NCBI GenBank assembly: GCA_965198875.1
Contig: CBDAPU010000001.1
Location: forward strand, 1 to 64,000
Length of the DNA: 64,000 nt
Source: CBDAPU01 sp965198875
GTDB taxonomy: Bacteria > Pseudomonadota > Gammaproteobacteria > Eutrophobiales > Eutrophobiaceae
Direction of reading: 5' to 3'
Made by a program: the position numbers and the translations under genes. Position 1 is the first letter of the stretch; each line of letters opens with the position of its first letter. Below, piece after piece: positions 24,434 to 36,264 of this stretch. The notes under the pieces were generated by a model. It searched no databases. It was given only the letters and a program-made list of their open reading frames with translations, and was not told the origin of the DNA.

Positions 24434-26401
24434 ATGCCAGCAGAGCAGCATTCCATCCCTTTGAGAAAAACGGCCAGAGGCGAGCAGATAGACACCCGCC
24501 CGCTCTATGTTGAGGAATGGCTGGACACCCTCCCCTATATCGATTTTCACCGGAGCGCACCCCTTCTGCTTGACGCCACCAGGGCAACCAACGAGCAAAG
24601 CATCAAGGCGTCCACCCGTATTGAACTGGTAAAAATGTACCACCGCCCCTATCAGTATTATATCGACTCCCAGATCAAAACCGGCGCCCGTCATACCCTG
24701 CATTCAATGGAAAAGATGCAACGGCAGTTACAATCCCTGAAGCATATCGCCGTGAACCTCAGCTACGCCTGCAAGCTGGCGATCAATGAAAGCCTGCAAC
24801 ACAAGGGCCTGTGGAAACAATCCAAGCCACCGCTAACCGAGATGTGGATGGCCTTGAACTATCTATCCCACGCCCTGATTTTGAGTTTTCTGGAGTATGC
24901 GCCAACACCGAAAAAAGTCTGGCGTGAATTGCACAATATCTACTACTTTGCGGAAAGTCTCGGGCAGCAGAGCGCTGTCCTGAATTTGCCCGGCAAACAA
25001 CAGGACACCATCGCCTCAGCGTACAAACGCATTGCCCTGGTCGCACTGGCGGACCCTTACCATCTTCCTTTCGGTGCGATATGGAGAATATTTGAGCAAC
25101 TGGAACAATGGCCTGATCAGGCGCAAATACAACCCTTCAAGGCAGTCCACAAACCCGTCGGCCTGTTTGTTATCGTCCTCAACAAGGACATTCCCCCGCT
25201 GGCCCTGTCGAAATTCAAGGACAAACAGGCCAAAGACAGCTATCGCATCCTCAATAGCACTGCGCTCGGCACACACATCCAACAACACCTGACAACGCTC
25301 AATGCCGGCCAGATCCGAGATGAGCCCGCCCTCACGTCGCATCACCCTGATCAGGCCGTACTGCAACACATGATCAAGGCATGGGGCTCACCACCACAGC
25401 GCCATTTCCTGCGTAAGGCCAGGCAGGGAACACTGCAGATCGCCTGCGGCGTCAACGCCATCTACTACTTTATCAATGGGAGAGAAGAGTTTGTGTTGCC
25501 TCCGGAACCAGCACCGGATCTGGAAGACACACTGCCCCCGGTTATGCTGGAGGATGTGTCCTGGGAGCTGGACGACAGCCCTTTCGCCGACAGGCAAAAT
25601 GAGGCGGCGGAGCCGGAAGCGGCAGCGCCCTGGCCTTCGGAGGAGAGCGACCCATCAACAGAGGAATTTGAAATAGTGCCGACAACCAAACTTGAGTTGC
25701 TTGCCGATGAGCAGGAAACCATTCCCTCATCTGCGCCCTGGCCCTCGGATGAGAGCGACCCATCCACAGAGGAATTCCAAATAGTGCCGACAACCAAACT
25801 TGAGTTGCTTGCCGATGAGCAGGCAGATGAAACCGCTAAAGCAGCTCCCATCGCCCGGGGGCAGCAGGAAGCACTAGCAAAAACAACGCCCTCCTCGAGC
25901 ACACTGGGGGCGGGAATGAAAACAAAGCCCATGCTCAATTACAAGCTGGAGCGCTGGAACCTGGTTGATCAAAGCAAGGGGGGGCTCGCTATCACCCGAA
26001 GTCACAGACCGCAGCACCAGGTTCAGGTAGGTGATTTGGTGGCTGTGACCCAGGGGAGCGGGGGTGATGGAGAATCCGTTGACTGGACACTGGGCGTGAT
26101 CCGCTGGTTGATGGTGAGGCAGGGCAAGGTCTATAAAACTGGCGTTCAGAAGCTCAGCCAGGCTCCCCGGCTCGGCGCTATTCGTGCGCCTGGCGGCAAC
26201 GAGCAGGAGAGATGTTATCAACGGGCTTTTATTCTTATGAAGCCGGAGACGTCCGAGGTGGACGCCGTCATTGTCAGTCAGGGGCTGTATAGGCAAAATC
26301 GACAGATGGAGCTTTATCTTGAAGGGGACAGGCTTGAGATCAAGGCTGGCGTCCTGCTGGAAGCATCCTTCGGCTTTCAATACTTCCGCATTCGAAAATA
26401 A
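24434..26401 (+). CDS. Large PilZ-like (c-di-GMP-binding) protein
   Basis: Protein of 655 residues without signal peptide or membrane helix. The N-terminal ~360 residues are helical (KTARGEQIDTRPLYVEEWLD onward), the plan of large cytosolic PilZ proteins annotated as c-di-GMP binding in gammaproteobacteria. A low-complexity acidic linker (about 365-495) contains a tandem 36-residue repeat. The C-terminal ~155 residues look like a PilZ-type beta barrel (LERWNLVDQSKGGLAITRSH). The usual RxxxR arginine pair is not obvious, so ligand binding is unproven. Stands alone; no operon partner. Confidence 0.55.
   Translation: MPAEQHSIPLRKTARGEQIDTRPLYVEEWLDTLPYIDFHRSAPLLLDATRATNEQSIKASTRIELVKMYHRPYQYYIDSQIKTGARHTLHSMEKMQRQLQSLKHIAVNLSYACKLAINESLQHKGLWKQSKPPLTEMWMALNYLSHALILSFLEYAPTPKKVWRELHNIYYFAESLGQQSAVLNLPGKQQDTIASAYKRIALVALADPYHLPFGAIWRIFEQLEQWPDQAQIQPFKAVHKPVGLFVIVLNKDIPPLALSKFKDKQAKDSYRILNSTALGTHIQQHLTTLNAGQIRDEPALTSHHPDQAVLQHMIKAWGSPPQRHFLRKARQGTLQIACGVNAIYYFINGREEFVLPPEPAPDLEDTLPPVMLEDVSWELDDSPFADRQNEAAEPEAAAPWPSEESDPSTEEFEIVPTTKLELLADEQETIPSSAPWPSDESDPSTEEFQIVPTTKLELLADEQADETAKAAPIARGQQEALAKTTPSSSTLGAGMKTKPMLNYKLERWNLVDQSKGGLAITRSHRPQHQVQVGDLVAVTQGSGGDGESVDWTLGVIRWLMVRQGKVYKTGVQKLSQAPRLGAIRAPGGNEQERCYQRAFILMKPETSEVDAVIVSQGLYRQNRQMELYLEGDRLEIKAGVLLEASFGFQYFRIRK
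25625..25822 (+). repeat. 108-bp tandem repeat inside the PilZ-like gene
   Basis: Unit 1 (25625-25732) and partial unit 2 (25733-25822) both encode APWPS-ESDPSTEEF, then IVPTTKLELLADEQ. The copies differ at a few bases only, so the duplication is recent or kept similar. Period 108 bp (36 residues). Confidence 0.9.
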
Positions 26402-26641
26402 TCCACCCTGTCTTGTAATACCCAATCACCCAGCAGGTGCCTAAGCGTCCGGGCTATCCATCAAAGGCGCGGGGGATACCTGTATAGCGACTACTGCTAT
26501 CGGCCATAATGATGGTATCGGGCTACACATTCAAATGGGCTACTATTCCGCAACTCATGGATGTTGCCTGGTTATCTTATCAGGAATTGAATCTGCATAG
26601 CCGTTGGTTTTTCCCTTCGAATGTCGTTAAGATTGTGACCC
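26402..26641. other. Intergenic, nothing recognised
   Basis: 240 bp without a gene or clear regulatory site. Confidence 0.3.
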
Positions 26642-27250
26642 ATGCCCGCCCCCGCTTATAAACTCCGCAAAGCCACCTATCAGGATGTGCTCGATGCCCC
26701 GCCGCACAAGGTGGCGGAAGTCATCTATGGCGTTCTGCAGATGCAGCCCAGACCTGCGATGCCTCATGCCAGGGCGAGTTCCAGCATGGGCGGCAAGCTA
26801 TTTGACCCTTTTGATGGTGGCCGAGGCGGTCCGGGTGGCTGGTGGATTGTGTTTGAGCCGGAGCTGCACCTGGGTGAGGATATTCTCGTGCCCGACCTCG
26901 CTGGCTGGCGACGGGAGCGGATGCCGGTGTATCCGGAGGCGGCTTACTGCACGGTCGCCCCGGACTGGGTATGCGAGGTGCTCTCACCTTCCACCCGTCA
27001 GCTTGACTTGACGGACAAGCGCGACATCTACGCCCGTGAGGGGGTCTCGTATCTGTGGTTTGTGGACCCGGACGCCCGCACCCTGGAAGCCTTTGAGCTG
27101 AAAGAGGGTCAATGGGTCTTGACTGCTTCACTCGCTGATGATGCCCCGGTCTCCATTCCCCCCTTTGACGCCATCAGCTTCCCCCTCAGTGCGCTGTGGC
27201 CGGATAACCCCGCTCCTGAACCTGTATCTGAGTCGGAACCGAAGATGTGA
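26642..27250 (+). CDS. Uma2-family (DUF820) nuclease-fold protein
   Basis: Restriction-endonuclease-like fold of the Uma2 family (PF05685). Catalytic-type residues are seen in ILVPDLAGWRRERMP (Asp), DWVCEVLSPSTRQLD (Glu) and TDKRDIYAREGVSYLWFVDP (Lys). At 202 residues the length fits. These proteins are abundant in Cyanobacteria and some Proteobacteria; their role is not established. Stand-alone gene, ending in an acidic Pro-rich tail. Confidence 0.88.
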   Translation: MPAPAYKLRKATYQDVLDAPPHKVAEVIYGVLQMQPRPAMPHARASSSMGGKLFDPFDGGRGGPGGWWIVFEPELHLGEDILVPDLAGWRRERMPVYPEAAYCTVAPDWVCEVLSPSTRQLDLTDKRDIYAREGVSYLWFVDPDARTLEAFELKEGQWVLTASLADDAPVSIPPFDAISFPLSALWPDNPAPEPVSESEPKM

Positions 27251-27399
27251 GATTTAACGCTGGCATTACTTATTTACCACCTCTGTAACGCCCTCACCAC
27301 CTCGCCCATCACCATCGTATCATTCGGCAATGGCTTTGATATTTTTATCAGGTACAGACCTGGAGCCGCCGCGCAAGGGCATGAATGCTACCCAGCGCA

Positions 27400-28278
27400 T
27401 CAGTGACCGGGTACGCCCTGCATGCGCTTGAGTTTTTTCCGCATGGCCACTTCAATCTCCAAAATGGGCGCCTCCTTAAAGCTAAGCGCCTGTGATACCG
27501 CACGTATATCTCTGACCAGTTTTCGCAGGCCATCCGGCTCTAATGATGCGGCGTGATCGGTGCCCTTCCATGTTCTATCCAGGGTGAAGTGCCGCTCCAC
27601 CCACTCGGCGCCCAGAGTAATGGCGCCAATATCCACGGCAATACCAAGATGATGACCGGAAAACCCGAGCCGCTGCACACGTGCGGCATATTTTTCCCTG
27701 AGCGCCTCAAGCTCCAGCAGGCAGACCTGCTCAAAGGGCACTGGGTAACCCGAGGTGCAGGCATAGAGCGTGACGCGCTCGGCGGCCTTGCAATGCTCCA
27801 TCCAGGCCACAATTTGTTGCTGCTCCTCAGGCGTGGTCATCCCCAGAGAGATGTGGATCTCGCCGCCGTAGTTTTCAGCCAGATAGGCAAGCATGGGAAA
27901 ATCAAGATTGCAGGCCGATGGGATCTTGATGAACGCCGGATCAAGACCGGCAATCTCCTTAGCGGCGCCGAGGTCCCACACAGAGCTTGAATAGCCGATG
28001 TGATACTCCTGACACCACCTTTGCAGTTGTGCGTGTTGCTCAATATCAAACTCAAGGAACTCACGATGTTCGCCGTAAGTTGCGCCATAGCTATGGGCGG
28101 GATTTGGGTGTGGCGCAGCATATTCTTCCGGGCTGAGCAATGCCTTGTTCGTGCGTTTTTGGAATTTGACGTAATCACATTTTGCAAAAATCGCCGCTAT
28201 GCCTATCATTTCCTTGGCGATCGCCATATCGCCCTTGTGGTTGCATCCGATCTCGGCAATGACTTTGTGTGTATTCAT
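27400..28278 (-). CDS. NeuB-family sialic/nonulosonic acid synthase, short form
   Basis: Condensing enzyme of the N-acetylneuraminate synthase family: IAEIGCNHKGDMAIAKEMI at the start, KFQKRT, KIPSACNLDFPMLAYLAENY, ISLGMTT, and GFSGHHLGIAVDIGAITLGA with WVERHFTLDRTWKGTDH. It would join phosphoenolpyruvate to a hexosamine-type sugar. At 292 residues it lacks the C-terminal SAF (antifreeze-like) domain of typical 340-350-residue NeuB. Last gene of the leftward surface-carbohydrate group, 67 bp after the preceding gene. The exact sugar is unknown. Confidence 0.85.
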   Translation of the reverse strand: MNTHKVIAEIGCNHKGDMAIAKEMIGIAAIFAKCDYVKFQKRTNKALLSPEEYAAPHPNPAHSYGATYGEHREFLEFDIEQHAQLQRWCQEYHIGYSSSVWDLGAAKEIAGLDPAFIKIPSACNLDFPMLAYLAENYGGEIHISLGMTTPEEQQQIVAWMEHCKAAERVTLYACTSGYPVPFEQVCLLELEALREKYAARVQRLGFSGHHLGIAVDIGAITLGAEWVERHFTLDRTWKGTDHAASLEPDGLRKLVRDIRAVSQALSFKEAPILEIEVAMRKKLKRMQGVPGH

Positions 28279-28345
28279 GGTGATGCGTTTTTAATGATGC
28301 GAAGGGGCGCCAGTCTAGCAGGAAAAAGCCTGACGGGTGAATGGC

Positions 28346-29758
28346 TCAGCTGCAGCGGCTGTTGACAATGCGAAACACATGCCGGGAATGAACCGCCACC
28401 TGTATGTTATCAAAACGCTTTAGCAGCCGGGCAAAGCCTGCGATCCGCTCTTCGACCTCGGCCACACTCAGCGGCGGGAAGCGATGATCGTGATAGGCCT
28501 GTCTGTTAGGGCCGGGTCGGTGCATGTATAACCGGGTCAACATGGCCTTGACATGGCTATACAGCCAGGCCTGGACAAAGGTGTGCCTTGCCGTGGCCGG
28601 CGGTTGTTTTTGCAGATAACCGTATTCTACCAGGGTATCGACTATGCGCTCACTGGCCAGCGGGCCTTGCCGGGCAAAGACATGATGATCCATACGTTTT
28701 TCACGCTCCGCCCCGCTCGCCGCCCCAATCTCGCCGGCGAGGATGGCCTGAATGGTGTGTGTCAACTCTTCAAGGCTGAAGCACTCATGGCTCAGTCGGG
28801 TGGGCAGGCCCTGGTAGTCATAATCATAAAACGCATCAAAGGTGGGCAGATAGGAGATAGCCGGAACGCCCAGGGCGAAGGACTCCAGGCCAGTGGTGCA
28901 GCCGTTGTGGATCATCACCTTCATGGCCAGCAACCAGGGCAGCACATTACCCTCGTTCGTGACCGTGATGCGCCTGTGCTCTCTCGCCAGTGCCGTGTAG
29001 ACGTCAACACTCTCGCTGGGGTGTGGACGGATGATGATATTCAGCGCCGGAAAATCTTCCACCAGTTGCGGGATAAGCGCCATAAAGCGCTCAAGGGTGG
29101 CCTGTTTGTGATGGTACAGGCCCTCGGCAAACGGGCGGCTCAGCCCTTTGCCAAGCTGGCCGAAGGTACGCTCTGCAAGGGGTTTGTCCGCCGGCAGGAA
29201 CAGGCCGATGGCGGGGATGAAGGGGTTGACGTCAGTGAAGTTGGTGTTGATCAGGATGAAGTCGCCATATCTCTCCTGCAGGGCCTGCACTATCGGAGCA
29301 AAATAGGCGCGCAGCTCCGGGCGCAACAGATCCCCGCGCGGATTGCCACTGATATGTATGGGCAGGTGTTTCGGCAAGTCCGGGTAGCCCTTGAGCAGAT
29401 CGGCATTTTCCTGTCCCCAGGCGAAGATGTGGGAGACAAGCCTGATGGTGGCGGGAGAGAGTCGCAGGGAGAAATAATTCTCCGCCGGCGGATGCACCAG
29501 GGCCTCCTCCTCCCAGGCAACGATTTCATGCCCCAGCTTGCGAAGAATCGCAAACATGAGTTTGCTCAGGCCGCGCATACTCTTCGCCAGATAAACGCCA
29601 CGGGGAAAGGACGCCGCCTGAAAATGGATGTAGGCGCGAGAGCCGATGATCACTGGAAACCCCCGCTCGGCGGCAATACAGGCCAGCAGGATTTTCGCAT
29701 CCAGCTCGCGCACCTGATTTTCCACCGGGATGATCAGGGTGGATGGCGAGCCCGTCAT
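28346..29758 (-). CDS. Surface carbohydrate biosynthesis protein (TIGR04396-like)
   Basis: About 470 residues. Seen: IPVENQVRELDAKILLACIA, GYPDLPKHLPIHISGNPRGDLL, NIIIRPHPSESVDVY and MIHNGCTTGLESFALGVP. These resemble CDP-glycerol glycerophosphotransferase-like surface-polysaccharide proteins that neighbour NeuB enzymes. The start is placed at 29758, where the ATG overlaps the stop of the upstream gene (ATGA), rather than at 29782. Expression is therefore coupled to the poly-G-bearing gene before it. Confidence 0.75.
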   Translation of the reverse strand: MTGSPSTLIIPVENQVRELDAKILLACIAAERGFPVIIGSRAYIHFQAASFPRGVYLAKSMRGLSKLMFAILRKLGHEIVAWEEEALVHPPAENYFSLRLSPATIRLVSHIFAWGQENADLLKGYPDLPKHLPIHISGNPRGDLLRPELRAYFAPIVQALQERYGDFILINTNFTDVNPFIPAIGLFLPADKPLAERTFGQLGKGLSRPFAEGLYHHKQATLERFMALIPQLVEDFPALNIIIRPHPSESVDVYTALAREHRRITVTNEGNVLPWLLAMKVMIHNGCTTGLESFALGVPAISYLPTFDAFYDYDYQGLPTRLSHECFSLEELTHTIQAILAGEIGAASGAEREKRMDHHVFARQGPLASERIVDTLVEYGYLQKQPPATARHTFVQAWLYSHVKAMLTRLYMHRPGPNRQAYHDHRFPPLSVAEVEERIAGFARLLKRFDNIQVAVHSRHVFRIVNSRCS

Positions 29759-30876
29759 GGCAACTCTTTGAGCGCTCGCCACTGCTTATCAAAGGCCGCA
29801 AAAAGCCTCTTATCGCTGGAGATGGCGGCGATCTCATGGTTCAGCCAGAATGAGGGGTTCGTCCAGTTAAAACTGCCGAACATCGTCCAGGCCCGCCCGC
29901 CTTCTTCAAGCAACACGAACTTGAGGTGCATGGGAATGTCGGCGGCATGGGTGATGCGCCTGAAATCGATCCCGGCGGCAAGCAAATCCCGCTCCGCCGC
30001 CCGGGTGATCCGTCTCAAGGTATGCTCGGCCAGGACCTCTACATGGGCGCCTCTTTCAGCGGCGGCGACTATCGCCCGAACGGCGCGCCTTGCCCGGATA
30101 TGCGATGCGGCGATGCGGATCCGACTGCCTTCGCCAAAGCGCCTTAGAAATTGCAACAGAGGATGCGGGCGCAACCGCGGCCAGAAGTGCAAGGCGGCCT
30201 GCCGGCCTGTTACGGATTGATTAGCTGTTTTAGAGAGGCGATACAACAACCCCGGCGCTTGCCCATGTATCTGCCGGGCATGGTGGATCAGGGCATCGAC
30301 CAGCTTTGGCTCTGTCAGGCCGACGAGGACATTATAGCCCCTGTCCTGATCGCCGATCTCATGGATAATGTCGGGGTTCTCCTCAGGGACATCCCCTGAT
30401 GGGTTAAAGGAGCCGATAAAGGCGGTGGGTGTCGGGTGGGAGAAACAATACAGCTTCTCGTGTAGCTGGGGTCTTAGGGCGCGCCCCTGAGGGGCCGGCA
30501 GGCCGGGGAGTGAGACTAGCCGTAACCCGTCTCCGAGGCCACTACCCCCCCCCCCCCCCCCACCCCCCCCCCCCCCCCCCCCGAGTAGTGCGATCACCGC
30601 ATCATTGGCATGAGAGCTACGCGGTTTGCCGGCCAGGGCGAGTGAGACATGCACGCCGCGCCGGTGCGCCTGTATCAAGGCCCTGGCCAGTCTTCGATCG
30701 CGAAAGTAATAGGTCACCCAGTGAATGCCGCCTCCCGCCGGCACCTGGCTGATCCGCTCAAAGAGCAGATCACGCAAATAGCCCGGTCGCTCGGGGCCGC
30801 CAAAGTAAGTTTCCGGGCAGTGCGCCATCAGGAGGTTTGAGTATGAAAAAAGGTTCGTGCTCTTCCAGCGTATCAT
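29755..30876 (-). CDS. Phospholipase D-like protein with poly-Gly tract
   Basis: Protein of 373 residues with two PLD-type half sites: QLHEKLYCFSHPTPTAFIGS (near 138-157) and MHLKFVLLEEGGRAWTMFGS (near 318-337), each an HxK followed by a GSFN motif (GSFNPSG, GSFNWTN). The usual Asp of HKD is not evident in either half, so activity is uncertain. Residues about 99-111 are 13 glycines coded by a G20-T-G17 run. First gene of a coupled leftward operon with surface-carbohydrate genes, suggesting an envelope role. Confidence 0.8.
   Translation of the reverse strand: MIRWKSTNLFSYSNLLMAHCPETYFGGPERPGYLRDLLFERISQVPAGGGIHWVTYYFRDRRLARALIQAHRRGVHVSLALAGKPRSSHANDAVIALLGGGGGGGGGGGGGSGLGDGLRLVSLPGLPAPQGRALRPQLHEKLYCFSHPTPTAFIGSFNPSGDVPEENPDIIHEIGDQDRGYNVLVGLTEPKLVDALIHHARQIHGQAPGLLYRLSKTANQSVTGRQAALHFWPRLRPHPLLQFLRRFGEGSRIRIAASHIRARRAVRAIVAAAERGAHVEVLAEHTLRRITRAAERDLLAAGIDFRRITHAADIPMHLKFVLLEEGGRAWTMFGSFNWTNPSFWLNHEIAAISSDKRLFAAFDKQWRALKELP
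30545..30582 (-). repeat. Poly-G tract G20-T-G17 (plus strand C17-A-C20)
   Basis: 38-bp near-homopolymer in the coding region of the PLD-like gene. In the given length the frame is open. Loss or gain of one G would stop translation early and uncouple the next gene. Such tracts are also prone to length errors in assembly. Confidence 0.9.
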
Positions 30877-30935
30877 AAGTTCCCGAATAGGGTGAGGCCG
30901 TATTTTCTTGAAGCTCCTTTGCCGCTAAAGCTCGC

Positions 30936-31815
30936 TTGTTGGCAGTGATGGTATTTCTTTATATTGAAGAGCGGGTGCATATTTTTATCCGACTGATGAT
31001 ACGTAAGAAGAATAAAGACTTAAAGACCTTCTATGATGGCGTCTACAAAAAAGGCGAACGAAAGCACTACTACTCCAAACACGCCCTATCGGCGGGGGCG
31101 CTCTCCAATGAAGATCGTGAAGTCATCAACGCCATCTCCTGGCGGGGCAAGACCGTGCTGGACGTTGGCTGTGGCACAGGCCGGGCCTGCCATGAGATGG
31201 CAAAGCTGGGGGCGAAATCCGTCTTGGGGATAGACTTCAGCGATGCGGCGATTGCCGAGGCGAGGTGCCGTCCGCCCAGAGACAACCTTACCTATCGGGT
31301 GGATGACGTCATGAGGCACAGGGGCAAGTATGACGTGGTGGTCGCCATCGGCACACTGGAGCACATGGATGAGCCTTATGAGATGCTCAAGCGTTTCAAG
31401 AGACGCCTGAATAAGGGCGGCGCCATCATCATAACCTGCCCGAACTGGACCAACCCGCGCGGGTATGTCCTGCAAACCCTGTTGCGCTTGTTTGATGCGC
31501 CGATCACCCTGGCTGATCTGCACTCCGCTGACGCCGGTTGAGTTTATCGCATGGGCAAAAAAATTGGATATGCAGCTCAGGTGGCGCACCTTCGATCATG
31601 ACTGGGCGCATGGCAGGCGTCTGCTTGCAGATCTGACGCAGCGCCTGCCCAATGTCCTGCGTGATGCGAAATTGCCAAATGAAGAGAAAAATGTCGCCGG
31701 GCTGATCGATTGGCTGGGCGAGCATGTATTAGCCCTTGATCATACCAGCAAGTTCAGCGGCGCCACCGGACTCTATATACTCAGGCAAAAGAAAAAGCCC
31801 GGCAAAGGCAGGTAG
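30936..31815 (+). pseudogene. Class I SAM methyltransferase, frameshifted
   Basis: The first frame gives a SAM-binding domain: TVLDVGCGTGRACHEMAKLG (motif I), VLGIDFSDAAIAEA, DVVVAIGTLEHMDE and GGAIIITCPNWTNP. It breaks at ADLH near 31524; skipping one base restores TPVEFIAWAKKLDMQLRWRT and a C-terminal part ending LYILRQKKK. The start could be 30936 or the ATG at 30996 (MIRKKNKDLKTF). Divergent from the PLD-like operon, so perhaps a sugar or lipid methyltransferase. A real mutation or a base error. Confidence 0.8.
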
Positions 31816-32020
31816 CCTGTGTTCAATTAAGGGCGGTTATGGGCGGGCTTGTGCAGGGTCTTGCATCGCCACCTCCATGCCCGGGCGCCCTCTTTTCAGT
31901 AGCGCCCTTCCTGCTTCGTTCGTGCTTAGATCAGTCTTTAGGCAGGTGTTTTTAAGAGAGGGATGGCGCTCTAAATTGCTTCAAAGCGCCATCTTCATGG
32001 GCACGGCTTTTTAGATGAGA

Positions 32021-34204
<2,184 letters not shown>

Positions 34205-34884
34205 GATTTTGCCTCCTGTTAAGTATCTTAAATTTTCAAAGTGATCACTGTACCTGCTATGCGCTGATTTATCTAATTTATTATCTAAAACAAATTGATA
34301 GTTAATATCAATGAATAAATCAGCTTCCTGCTTCTCTGAGAATGATTTGAACGATCTCATCCAATTTTATCGTGAGCCAACGGATGAGGGCGACATTGAA
34401 TATGAATCCTGTTCATTGAGCGAGAGGGGGCCGAGCAATCCGACGGTGTTGGACATGGTCAGATCCCAAGGCAAAGCCCCGGGGGAGAGCCGATGGCCAG
34501 CAAAGTGAAGCCATCTTCTCTATGCCTTAGTCTGACTTGTGGTGAACCCGCCCGTGCGACCAGCGGGGTTCCATAAAGCGCCATGCAATCGGTCTCTAAG
34601 TAGTAATACGGGGTTTATTCGGTAGATGTTTCCGGTTATATTTTGCCCTTCTCAATGGGTATTTGGCGCTCTTGTGACGGTGCGTATTTTGTGTTATCAA
34701 AACCTCTGCATCAAGTAGCGGTACCGGGTGATTTTAAGGCCGGGACCGCCAGGTCCGGCATGAGCGATGATGATGTTATCGGGTGTGTTCTCGGACAGGC
34801 CCGGATGAATCTTTCAAATAACCATTGTGCAGGTTATGTCATGCTCGGTATCCAGTTGGTTAACTTATAAATAGGAGATGGCTC
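34205..34884. promoter_or_regulatory. Divergent region between katG and mtoX
   Basis: 680 bp holding the control region for both katG and mtoX. A small frame at 34311-34508 is not convincing. AGGAG at 34872 precedes the GTG start of mtoX. No operator could be recognised. Confidence 0.4.
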
Positions 34885-36252
34885 GTGAATAAATTATGTG
34901 TAGTGAAGCAAGCGATGAAGTTTTCTCTTCTGCCCCTCGCCTTATTTTTAACGGCAACAAGCGGCGTGTTGGCGGATGAGACCTGCATGTCGCCGTACAT
35001 GGCGAAAATTACCGGTCAGGAAGACTATGTGCATGTATGGACGCTGGGCGTTGAAGGCTTAGGGGACAGTCAGGATAAAATGGTCACGATTGACGTTAAT
35101 CCAAAGTCCGAGCACTACGGTAAAGTCGTGCACATTACCTCTGTTGGTGGCCGGAATGAGGCGCACCACTCAGGCTACACCGATGATCGAAAATACCTGT
35201 GGGCGGGTGGCCTGGATACCAATAAAATTTTTATATTTGACGTCCACAGTGATCCGTCCAAAGCGCAGTTGATAAAGACCATTGATGATTTTGTCAGCAG
35301 ATCCGGCGGGGTCGTCGGGCCACATACCACCTATGCCTTGCCGGGCAGGATGATCGTCACCGGGCTGTCTAATAACAAAGATCATGGCGGCAGAACGGCA
35401 CTGGTGGAGTATACCAATGACGGCGAGTATATTGCGACCTACTGGATGCCGACCGATGACAATCTGCATGGCGCCGTGAAAGAAGGGAAATATGCCGATG
35501 GTTATGGTTATGACGTCAGAGCCATGCCCAAGCGTAATATCATGGTCACATCCTCGTTTACCGGCTGGTCCAATTATATGATGGACTTCGGCCAGATGTT
35601 GCAAGACCAGCAGGCCATGAAGCGTTTTGGCAATACCATGGTGATCTGGGATCTGCACTCCCGTAAACCCAAACAGGTGCTGGACGTTGCCGGGGCGCCG
35701 CTGGAGATCCGTTGCGCCTGGGGTGATGGGCATAATTACTGTTTTACCACCACGGCCTTAACCTCAAAGCTGGTGTTGATCCATGAGAAAGACGGCGATA
35801 CATGGCAGGCGAGTGAAGTGGCGGATATCGGCAATCCAGCGGATATTCCCCTGCCGGTTGATATTTCCATCAGTAGCGATGACAAGCTGTTGTGGATCAA
35901 TACCTTTCTCGATGGCAAGACCCGGGCGTTTGATATTAGCGACCCGCATAAACCCCATCAGGTCTATGAGAAGCAGGTGGGCTCACAGGTGAACATGGTC
36001 TCTTCAAGCTGGGATGGCAAGCGTTTGTACTACACGACGTCACTCCTGGCGAACTGGGACAAAAAAGGCGAGGATGATGAGCAATTCTTCAAACTCTACC
36101 ACTGGGACGGCAAGCAGTTGAATGAGCAGTTTATGATCGACTTCTATGCCGAAAAACTCGGTCGCCCGCATCAGATGCGCCTTAGCGCCTATTCTGTTTA
36201 TGGCAAGGAACATGCCGGTTTGAAGGCGCAGGAAGTGGCCATGCAGCAATAA
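34885..36252 (+). CDS. mtoX: Methanethiol oxidase (SBP56 family)
   Basis: Periplasmic enzyme of 455 residues oxidising methanethiol to formaldehyde, H2S and H2O2 in members studied in Hyphomicrobium. Signal peptide (SLLPLALFLTATSGVLA) with GTG start. Family segments: DETCMSPYMAKITGQEDYVH, NEAHHSGYTDDRKYLWAGGL, GPHTTYALPGRM, DNLHGAVKEGKYADGYGYDV, DVSISIDDK-like DISISSDDKLLW, and GRPHQMRLSAYSV. The His-containing motifs probably bind copper. Next to it are an SCO1-MauG fusion and a TlpA-like gene, the same neighbourhood described for mtoX (SCO1/SenC and MauG), which supports this reading over a generic selenium-binding protein. Confidence 0.9.
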   Translation: MNKLCVVKQAMKFSLLPLALFLTATSGVLADETCMSPYMAKITGQEDYVHVWTLGVEGLGDSQDKMVTIDVNPKSEHYGKVVHITSVGGRNEAHHSGYTDDRKYLWAGGLDTNKIFIFDVHSDPSKAQLIKTIDDFVSRSGGVVGPHTTYALPGRMIVTGLSNNKDHGGRTALVEYTNDGEYIATYWMPTDDNLHGAVKEGKYADGYGYDVRAMPKRNIMVTSSFTGWSNYMMDFGQMLQDQQAMKRFGNTMVIWDLHSRKPKQVLDVAGAPLEIRCAWGDGHNYCFTTTALTSKLVLIHEKDGDTWQASEVADIGNPADIPLPVDISISSDDKLLWINTFLDGKTRAFDISDPHKPHQVYEKQVGSQVNMVSSSWDGKRLYYTTSLLANWDKKGEDDEQFFKLYHWDGKQLNEQFMIDFYAEKLGRPHQMRLSAYSVYGKEHAGLKAQEVAMQQ

Positions 36253-36264
36253 CATGACGATGTA

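Noticed and set aside
25465..25938. Long minus-strand Ser-rich frame
   Set aside because: Complement of the acidic repeat linker of the PilZ-like gene; no start context or homology.
28553..30220. 555-codon plus-strand frame across the surface-carbohydrate genes
   Set aside because: Lies opposite two genes with clear family motifs; its translation has no recognisable domain.
34311..34508. Possible small gene between katG and mtoX
   Set aside because: Weak start and composition unlike protein; treated as control region.
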